Assembly (NCBI GenBank): GCA_019454915.1
Contig: JACFNM010000281.1
Coordinates: 1 to 5,468, forward strand
Direction of reading: 5' to 3'
Source: Chitinophagaceae bacterium
GTDB taxonomy: Bacteria; Bacteroidota; Bacteroidia; Chitinophagales; Chitinophagaceae
Length of the DNA: 5,468 nt
Under the pieces are notes generated by a model. It was not told where the DNA came from. It was given only the letters and a program-made list of their open reading frames with translations, and did not search any database. The position numbers and the translations under genes were made by a program. Shown one piece after another: positions 1 to 5,468 of the stretch. How positions within the stretch are numbered: position 1 is the stretch's first letter; every line of letters starts with the position of its first letter.

Positions 1-1694
1 TTATCCCGCCACGCGATTAAATAATTACACGACTTGAGTAACTTTTCTTTTATGCTCTTTATCCAGGCAATATCATGGGTGTATCTATAGTACTCGCCTA
101 TATCCCACAGTACAGCGCCGGTTTCTACAGTATAGCCCTCATAGTTTTGTATATACCCGGTACTGAGCTGCGTTTCCATAAAATAATTCAGCGCCCGCTT
201 CGCTATATCAAACCATCCCATTGACAGATAAAACTGAATAATAGGTGAACTTTCCGTTCCAATGGGACTATATACCCCCACATTGGCGGACAACGTCCCG
301 TCTGGTTCATTTCCAAAGGTGATCAGATTCAAATGCAGAAGACCTGCCCTAAGCCGGTCATTAATTGTCCTTTCAGGCAAATGAACAGCAGCAGCAGATT
401 CCAATTTCTTCTTCCAGTACAAACGTGCCTCTGCCAAACGTTGAGGATAAGATTCTTTGATGAGTGCCGCCGCTACTCCACCGGACACCGGTGTGTGCGG
501 CATATAAAAATCCATTTCGGCTGTTTGTCCGGGTTGAAGCAGCATCGCCATTTCTTCATTAGGTAATGGTTTTCCATTTAATTGAGCTACGCAAAAAATT
601 CGATCAGTACCAAACGACGAAAAGCCCGTCGCCGGATCATATTGATGTATTTTCTTACCCCACCAGCCGGTTCCCGGCCTCGGTATTTTCATCCAGGCAT
701 AGCGGGGTACTTTGCCTGTATTCTCAATGGTCGTTCGTGCATAATATACCATGTCATCATCAAAATCATAAGCCGTTTTCATTCGCTCCTCCAGTTCTTT
801 CATGTGTTCCGCCTTAAACGTTCGTCCGGAACTGTGCTTATCGGATATGATATAGTTTGTCCCCGTATTTGTCTTTTCTGTAAGTTCCTTCCGGGCGAAA
901 GAAACCGTATGATATACTACATCATCATCTTTCAGCTCAGAGTGATAAATCGGTAAAACTCCTTCATCTAAACTCCGGGTAATATTATTCCGGACGCCTA
1001 CTCCTCTCCCCAAAGCATACAGATAGGCAGCACCTTGTTTGGTGTCCGGAAGTCTCACGGCCGAGGATGAATATTTCGGGCGAATGATTTTCCCTTCCTG
1101 TGCCATATCCTGCAATTCTTCCGATATCTCAAACATACGCATATCTCTTCCCAGTCCCAGCTTAATCGGTACACTCATGTTACGCGTAGCCTTCGCTGCC
1201 TCGCCAAAGGAAGCTTCTTGCTCTTCTTCAATCTCCTGAACCTTGGTTTTGGTTTTACGACTCAGTACATCAATCTCTACCTGTAGAAAATCTCTGACAT
1301 CATCACCCGGCAAAACTGCCACGTGATAATCCGGAATCAGAATAGGAAAGTTATAGTTCACATCACGCAATAAAAATGAAAAAGAACCAACACCAGACTT
1401 TACGTGTATCACAGCAGGTTCAGGACCAGGCTCTACACTGCCATTTACAATACTCAATTGCAGTCTCGCTCCTTTTCCTGAAACAGAGAATTGATTACCT
1501 CTTACTTTACCTCTCCCTCCGGTTACCGTTAATTTTTGCAGAGTTCCATGTGAGATTTCTACTGAACCATCAGGCACAGGGACATCCCAAACAAGATTCA
1601 CCTTTATCTCTCTTTTAGAACCCGACTGCGCATGAAGGATATAATACCCGCAAGAAAAAAAGAGTATCAAGCCAATAATCCTGATTCTATTCAT
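1..1694 (-). CDS. Secreted (alpha/alpha)6-barrel glycosidase-like protein, 3'-truncated by window edge
   Basis: Reading from ATG at 1694-1692, 564 codons are open and the frame leaves the window still coding. The TTA at bases 1-3 is out of frame and is not its stop. Residues 1-23 look like a Sec signal peptide: basic start (MNRIR), hydrophobic core, and a likely cut after HAQ. Residues 30-120 look beta-rich, 145-170 is charged and Glu/Lys-rich, and 255-400 looks like another beta region with many aromatics (YAWMKIPRPGTGWW at 332-345). From about 415 the pattern turns helical and resembles six-hairpin glycosidases: an Arg/Trp-rich linker helix (417-432), then ETGAVLWDIGEYYRYTHD at 524-541, which matches the barrel helix seen in GH15/65/78-like folds. 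I infer a periplasmic or surface glycoside hydrolase; the family, substrate and catalytic acids cannot be named, and much of the barrel lies outside the window. The leader is A/T-rich with no Shine-Dalgarno. The gene lies 82 bp downstream of the sialidase-fold gene, in the same orientation. Confidence 0.85.
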   Translation of the reverse strand, partial: MNRIRIIGLILFFSCGYYILHAQSGSKREIKVNLVWDVPVPDGSVEISHGTLQKLTVTGGRGKVRGNQFSVSGKGARLQLSIVNGSVEPGPEPAVIHVKSGVGSFSFLLRDVNYNFPILIPDYHVAVLPGDDVRDFLQVEIDVLSRKTKTKVQEIEEEQEASFGEAAKATRNMSVPIKLGLGRDMRMFEISEELQDMAQEGKIIRPKYSSSAVRLPDTKQGAAYLYALGRGVGVRNNITRSLDEGVLPIYHSELKDDDVVYHTVSFARKELTEKTNTGTNYIISDKHSSGRTFKAEHMKELEERMKTAYDFDDDMVYYARTTIENTGKVPRYAWMKIPRPGTGWWGKKIHQYDPATGFSSFGTDRIFCVAQLNGKPLPNEEMAMLLQPGQTAEMDFYMPHTPVSGGVAAALIKESYPQRLAEARLYWKKKLESAAAVHLPERTINDRLRAGLLHLNLITFGNEPDGTLSANVGVYSPIGTESSPIIQFYLSMGWFDIAKRALNYFMETQLSTGYIQNYEGYTVETGAVLWDIGEYYRYTHDIAWIKSIKEKLLKSCNYLIAWRD

Positions 1695-1732
1695 TGTATA
1701 TTTTTTAATAAAACTCGTCTCAATTTCTAAAG

Positions 1733-1783
1733 TCTCACATTTCCACATTTCTCACATTCCTACATTTCTCACACTCCTACCTA
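1733..1783. repeat. Three 17-bp direct tandem repeats in the intergenic gap
   Basis: Three adjacent 17-bp units occupy 1733-1749, 1750-1766 and 1767-1783. The plus-strand units are TCTCACATTTCCACATT, TCTCACATTCCTACATT and TCTCACACTCCTACCTA. On the coding (minus) strand, each unit is an 8-mer like AATGTAGG followed by the 9-mer AATGTGAGA, so the array is nested. The third unit is the most diverged and covers the last codons and TAG stop (1777-1779) of the sialidase-fold gene. Short A/T-rich tandem repeats of this style are, from memory, common in Bacteroidota intergenic regions. A function as spacer, mRNA element or slippage product is unknown. No inverted symmetry typical of a terminator is visible. 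Confidence 0.85.
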
Positions 1784-2898
1784 TAAAGCTCCTTCACCTT
1801 CACCCTCGCTACACTCATCACAATATTTTCCGAAACAAAGTTGAAGTAGCCCAGCAATACATGCTTCTTCACAAAATGGATAGCCGGATAACAGAAGTTG
1901 CCATTAGGGTCGTCCTCCAGTATTTGAATGTACTTCCAGGTCTTACCTTCATCTTTGGATATCGCGGTATTGAATGGTGTACGTTGTTGCGTCTTCCCAT
2001 TGTTATTCCAAACCAGCAACAAATCTCCCGTTAAGGGAATCCTTTTAATCACTGCCGGAGAAGTTGGAGAAGCGATTTGGGTAGGCTCTATCTCACTCCA
2101 TGTCCTCCCCTGATTTGATGAATAAGAAGCATATTGTACACCCTGATTGGTTCGAATAAACATGAAAACATCTCCATTCTTCAGTTCCACCACGCCGGGC
2201 TCCTGAGTCAGAATATCCTTGGGATTGGCCACCTGCTCGCCGGAAGCCCAGGTTTTACCCTCATCATCAGAATAATAACAAAACAACCTTCCCCTTGATG
2301 ACCATTTTTCCTCACCGGCTAATTTATGTAATGCAACCGGCATCAACAACCGGCCATTCTTCAATTGAATCACGCGGTCGTTGTTAAGTACAAAATATCC
2401 CTTCCTGTCTTGTATACAAACTGCGGGATCGCTCCATGTTTTTGCTTCATCGTATGAGACTCTCATCATAGGGATACAATCATCATCCGAATTCTTCCTT
2501 AAATAAAACAGAGCGATAGCTCCTCCTTGAAGCCGAAGAAGGGAAACAGACATTACATTCTGTTGGCCTTCATTTTGAACAACAATTTTGTCTCCCGGCG
2601 ACCAGTTCCTTCCTCCATCGGTAGAATAGCGGCTCGCCAGGTAGGCTCCCTCATGATCATTCACGGTGTTGCCGGTGAAATGCGTATAGATATGCAGTAT
2701 CGTTCCGTCTTTCAATGCAACGAAATCGCCTTCACTGTTGCGCCGGTTATCAGGTCCCGGTAATAACTGAAGTGTTATTTCTTTTTTTACATGGGGAAAA
2801 TCACCCGGATTACCCTGCGATCTTATTTCCTGATAAATGAACATCTGCGCCACAAAGGCAAACAATAAATACTTCTGTATCATTCTAAGATTGAACAT
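1777..2898 (-). CDS. Exported sialidase-fold (BNR/Asp-box) protein, probable exo-acting glycoside hydrolase
   Basis: This is a complete gene of 373 residues. Start choice: ATG at 2898 has AAGGAG six bases upstream; a second ATG at residue 6 lacks this. Residues 1-27 form a signal peptide (basic R5/K9, hydrophobic 10-22, likely cut near RSQ-GN). The rest fits a six-bladed sialidase propeller (Sialidase_2/BNR type). Five Asp boxes of the pattern S-x-D-x-G-x-T-W lie at 92-99, 148-155, 210-217, 260-267 and 314-321. The second has Ala for Gly and the fourth Asn for Asp. Family-like segments include RNSEGD (53-58), QEPGVVELKNG (232-242), FIRTNQG (247-253) and FCYPAI (335-340). By analogy R53, E234, R249 and Y337 are candidates for sialidase-type active-site residues, but this was not aligned. 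Relatives are usually labelled exo-alpha-sialidase, although the fold also serves other exo-glycosidases, so sialic acid should not be assumed. It lies between a redox gene and a barrel-hydrolase gene on the same strand. Confidence 0.9.
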   Translation of the reverse strand: MFNLRMIQKYLLFAFVAQMFIYQEIRSQGNPGDFPHVKKEITLQLLPGPDNRRNSEGDFVALKDGTILHIYTHFTGNTVNDHEGAYLASRYSTDGGRNWSPGDKIVVQNEGQQNVMSVSLLRLQGGAIALFYLRKNSDDDCIPMMRVSYDEAKTWSDPAVCIQDRKGYFVLNNDRVIQLKNGRLLMPVALHKLAGEEKWSSRGRLFCYYSDDEGKTWASGEQVANPKDILTQEPGVVELKNGDVFMFIRTNQGVQYASYSSNQGRTWSEIEPTQIASPTSPAVIKRIPLTGDLLLVWNNNGKTQQRTPFNTAISKDEGKTWKYIQILEDDPNGNFCYPAIHFVKKHVLLGYFNFVSENIVMSVARVKVKELYR

Positions 2899-2904
2899 GA
2901 TATT

Positions 2905-2910
2905 CTCCTT
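2905..2910 (-). promoter_or_regulatory. Shine-Dalgarno site of the sialidase-fold gene
   Basis: The minus strand reads AAGGAG followed by AATATC and then ATG at 2898. The six-base spacer is normal and decides this start over the in-frame ATG at 2883. Strong Shine-Dalgarno sites are uncommon in Bacteroidota, and the next gene downstream has none, so translation of the two genes may differ in efficiency. Confidence 0.7.
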
Positions 2911-2924
2911 TTTCGATTTTCTGA

Positions 2925-3020
2925 TTAGCCGGTTATTCTCTCATTTTCATCAGGTCCTGGTTGAATAGCAGGATTTTCCTTTTTTAAGTATCGTAACAAA
3001 TAAGTCTTTCCGCTATTCTC
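2925..3020 (-). other. Out-of-frame open stretch after the cytochrome gene, possible lost C-terminal tail
   Basis: In the 114-bp gap between the cytochrome and sialidase-fold genes, the minus strand holds 31 open codons ending in TAA at 2927-2925. There is no ATG in this frame. The frame is shifted by one base from the cytochrome gene. The translation starts ENSGKTY, has a YLKKENP segment and ends NERITG, a hydrophilic composition like a protein tail. Deleting the single base at 3015, the T of the TAG stop, would fuse the cytochrome reading frame to it. It would also leave 26 bp before the next ATG, an ordinary operon spacing. It may equally be chance, since 31 codons is not long. I see no other gene, hairpin terminator or clear Bacteroidota promoter in this gap. 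Confidence 0.3.
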
Positions 3021-5468
3021 TTAAAAAGCTGATCAGGTCAGCCATTTCCTGGTGACTAATTTTTTCGGCAAAGCCCTCGGTCATCGCCGAAGCGTTTAAT
3101 GCTTTCAGCGTCTTAATGTCCTGCCGGTTAAAAGTTTTTGCTTCACCGGGTCCTACCAGCAGCGTCACTGCGGACGAAGACTCACTGGACAGTAAACCAT
3201 TTATCTTTTCTCCCGATTTTGTTTCCAGTTCCCATAAATCAAACCCCGCCGCAATGGATAAATTGGGTGAAAGTATATTAGCCAGAATATTCTTAGGCAA
3301 CCAATTCCGGACACTACCCATGTCCGGTCCATAAGCGATTCCCAACTCGTCTCTTTTCTGGTGACAGGCGATACAATATTGTATGAATACTTCTTTGCCT
3401 TTGACGGTATCACCTTTCAATTCCAAAGCTGTCTGATAAGACTTAATCACTTCCTTGTCATCGTCCCTGGTAAAAATAGGGCGTGCTCTGTTTCTTATGC
3501 TTGCATCTTCATGGCTCATCAACCGGGACACCCTTCCCCAGCCAATTACGGTTTTCTGTATTTCTCCCTTTTCAATCGCCCCCATCAGTAAGTTCATCCG
3601 TGCTGTATCTTCCATAAAAGTGCTGAGTGCAACCTCTCTGACTTCCGGTGTCATAAAGGGCCATTGCTTTAATACAAATTGTGAGACCTGCACACCTTTT
3701 ATTTTATCATAGGCTTTCAAGGCCTCCTTCTGTAAAAATGGTGCGGACTCCGGAGCTGCGGAACTTTCAATCAATGAAACATATTTTTCCGATGGTTTAA
3801 GACGTATAAACCGAAAAGCCTCTGCTCTTTTTTCTTCAGAGTTCTTATTGTCTGATGCTATCGCCACCGCTCTGCTGATTGTATAATCAGTCAATGGTCC
3901 GTCTTTTAATCCAATCACTGTAACCATATGATAGGCAGCTTCCCGTACCGTCCTATCCGGACAATCAAAAGCCGCCCTGATCAAAACAGGCAAATCCCCT
4001 TCCAATCTCTCCACCACGGTTGAGTCATTTCTTTTAATACCATTTGCAATACCTTCTATTACAGGAGCCCTCCAGCCTGCCGTTGAACCTGATTTGACGT
4101 CCACTACCCTTCCAATCAGATTACTAATCTTATCCACCGGCTGTGTTGCCGCAATCATTTCCGATAGCCTTCCCGCCAGTGAAGCATATGCAGGATTATT
4201 CGAATCAAACCGCCGGATAACTTCTGCCAACAACGATTCCGGTTGCAGGGACAAAGCAGACACCGCCGCTACCTGTATCCACGGGTCTTTAATATCCTTA
4301 AACAACATGTTTTTTCTCACCTCTGCAATACGGTTATCGTCCACCGAACCCAGCGTACAAAGCAACTGAAAGCGAACCCGGGGATTGGGGTCATTTTGTA
4401 AAGCGATTAAAACATCCCTCAGCCCGGGATAATCGTTGAGATGCAATTCGGCCAATTTTATAGCATTTTCTCTATTGCCCGGTACCGGATCTTTTAACGC
4501 ATCGGTTATGATATCTGAACTGAGTTGTTTCATGCCCTCCAGCGTCCAGCGGGCATGCAGACGGCCCATGGCAGCCTCTTTGTCTTCTGCTAACTGTTTT
4601 AACAAGGCAATAGCAGTGGTATCCATACGGTCTAACAACAGCCGCTGTGCATTCATTCGCCACCAGCTATTGGGATGGTTCAGGTATTGCACCAGTTGTG
4701 CGGTGGAAGCATCTGCGAGTGTAAGTCCTTTTATCCATGAAGCCGGTTCGCTATTTACTGCAGACACCCGGTATATCCTACCCATATTATTGCCCTTAAA
4801 CAAACCTCCGTCTTTCACTGCTTCGTCAGACATCCACTCGGGGTGTTCGATAATCTTACGGTAATAGTCCAGGACATACAAGGCGCCATCCGGGCCGATA
4901 TACATATTTACCGGCCGGGACCAATAGTCGGTAGAAGTAAGAAATTCTTTGTTTGGTCTGCCCATCCTGCTGGCGATGAAACTTGATCCGTCCTCTCTCA
5001 AGTGATCGGCATGAACAAGGTTGCTTACAGATTCACAAACGAAGGTGGTGCTGTCATTAAAAGGAGCCGGGAAGGTCCCGCCGGTATAGGCGGTTATTCC
5101 ACTGGAAGAAGTCATCACACCTACTCCGCTGAAAAGTTGCCTGTCCGGGCTGATGGTTGTCTGAAATATTTCTGATACATCGCCATGGTCGGAAATAGAT
5201 TGAATAGCATTGGACACCAGCAGTGCAGAGGTTCTTCCCAGATAACGACTATCTATTACTTCATGATAAGCATGGTTGTAATTGGTAGCCAGAATACGAT
5301 GTCCCCAGGGATCAAACGTCTGACCAAACTGAGCACGGCTTGCCGTCATCTCCAATTGATGATTTTGTAACTGAAAGCGGACACTTTTACGGTCAGCATT
5401 TTTAGGAAGCCGCGGCGAATCAGGATGATCCGGAAAATATATTTCAGTACCCTTGTCTCCAAATTCTT
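3013..5468 (-). CDS. Propeller-HEAT-cytochrome c protein (putative membrane-bound dehydrogenase type), 5'-truncated
   Basis: The frame is open to the window edge and ends at TAG 3015-3013, giving 817 visible codons; the true start lies outside. Numbering from the first full codon (5466), residues 1-237 are the end of a beta-propeller of the TIGR02604 'putative membrane-bound dehydrogenase' type: FGQTFDPWGH, YWSRPVNM (181-188), IGPDGALYVLDYYR, IEHPEW and GRIYRV. Residues about 252-677 are HEAT-like helical repeats, starting near HPNSWWRMNAQRLLLDR. Residues about 682-817 form a TIGR02603-type cytochrome c domain: heme site CIACH (698-702, bases 3361-3375), GPDM, ILSPN, then SAMTEGF (793-799) and a closing MADLISFL. 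The heme Cys pair attaches heme c and His702 is the proximal ligand. The expected role is oxidation of a sugar or alcohol in the periplasm, with electrons passed via the heme; the true substrates of this widespread family are largely unknown. It is the first of three co-directional genes here. Confidence 0.92.
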   Translation of the reverse strand, partial: EFGDKGTEIYFPDHPDSPRLPKNADRKSVRFQLQNHQLEMTASRAQFGQTFDPWGHRILATNYNHAYHEVIDSRYLGRTSALLVSNAIQSISDHGDVSEIFQTTISPDRQLFSGVGVMTSSSGITAYTGGTFPAPFNDSTTFVCESVSNLVHADHLREDGSSFIASRMGRPNKEFLTSTDYWSRPVNMYIGPDGALYVLDYYRKIIEHPEWMSDEAVKDGGLFKGNNMGRIYRVSAVNSEPASWIKGLTLADASTAQLVQYLNHPNSWWRMNAQRLLLDRMDTTAIALLKQLAEDKEAAMGRLHARWTLEGMKQLSSDIITDALKDPVPGNRENAIKLAELHLNDYPGLRDVLIALQNDPNPRVRFQLLCTLGSVDDNRIAEVRKNMLFKDIKDPWIQVAAVSALSLQPESLLAEVIRRFDSNNPAYASLAGRLSEMIAATQPVDKISNLIGRVVDVKSGSTAGWRAPVIEGIANGIKRNDSTVVERLEGDLPVLIRAAFDCPDRTVREAAYHMVTVIGLKDGPLTDYTISRAVAIASDNKNSEEKRAEAFRFIRLKPSEKYVSLIESSAAPESAPFLQKEALKAYDKIKGVQVSQFVLKQWPFMTPEVREVALSTFMEDTARMNLLMGAIEKGEIQKTVIGWGRVSRLMSHEDASIRNRARPIFTRDDDKEVIKSYQTALELKGDTVKGKEVFIQYCIACHQKRDELGIAYGPDMGSVRNWLPKNILANILSPNLSIAAGFDLWELETKSGEKINGLLSSESSSAVTLLVGPGEAKTFNRQDIKTLKALNASAMTEGFAEKISHQEMADLISFLRE

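Noticed and set aside
1..3. TTA at the very start of the window as the stop codon of the barrel gene
   Set aside because: Counting from ATG 1694, the last full codon ends at base 3 (GAT at 5-3), leaving two bases. The TAA is out of frame, so the gene continues beyond the window.
582..956. 124-codon plus-strand open frame, with an overlapping one at 566-817
   Set aside because: Both are antisense to the barrel gene, whose frame is continuous here with family-like features. The products look random.
1695..1776. Promoter or terminator in the gap before the barrel gene
   Set aside because: No TAnnTTTG/TTTG pair of the Bacteroidota type and no GC stem followed by a T run was found. Apart from the tandem repeat, it is an A/T-rich leader.
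4436..4864. 142-codon plus-strand open frame
   Set aside because: It lies wholly inside the HEAT and propeller coding region on the opposite strand. Its Ser/Cys-rich product shows no domain, so it is a shadow of the real gene.
5353..5355. TTG at 5355 as the start of the cytochrome gene
   Set aside because: The frame is open for 37 more codons to the window edge, and these encode family-like sequence (PDHPDSPRLP) leading into FGQTFDPWGH. The start lies upstream.

Overview
The window reads as Bacteroidota DNA, probably from a free-living, glycan-degrading member (Chitinophagales, Cytophagales or Sphingobacteriales type). This rests on protein content and style: a large propeller/HEAT/cytochrome c protein of a type shared by Planctomycetes, Verrucomicrobia and Bacteroidota, two Sec-exported carbohydrate-active proteins, an A/T-rich leader without Shine-Dalgarno before one gene, and an AATGTGAGA-type intergenic tandem repeat. 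The phylum call is an inference; no rRNA or other marker gene is present.

All three genes lie on the minus strand, so transcription runs from high to low coordinates. First is the 3' part of a propeller-HEAT-cytochrome c gene (3013-5468, 5' end outside the window). Next is a complete five-Asp-box sialidase-fold protein (1777-2898). Last is the 5' part of a large secreted protein with an N-terminal beta-rich region and the start of an (alpha/alpha)6 glycosidase-like barrel (1-1694, 3' end outside the window). The gaps are short (114 and 82 bp), and I see no convincing terminator or promoter in either, so one transcription unit is plausible. No RNA gene, CRISPR array, insertion sequence or phage gene was recognised.

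If the three genes work together, the likely theme is breakdown of a glycan or glycoside outside the cytoplasm. The sialidase-fold and barrel proteins would cleave sugars, and the propeller-cytochrome protein would oxidise a sugar or alcohol and pass electrons to the respiratory chain. The substrate cannot be told from the sequence.

The main oddities are these. A 31-codon open stretch lies one frame away from the end of the cytochrome gene, and a single-base deletion at its stop codon would join the two. A 17-bp triple tandem repeat runs through the stop codon of the sialidase-fold gene. The barrel protein could not be assigned to a named glycoside hydrolase family.
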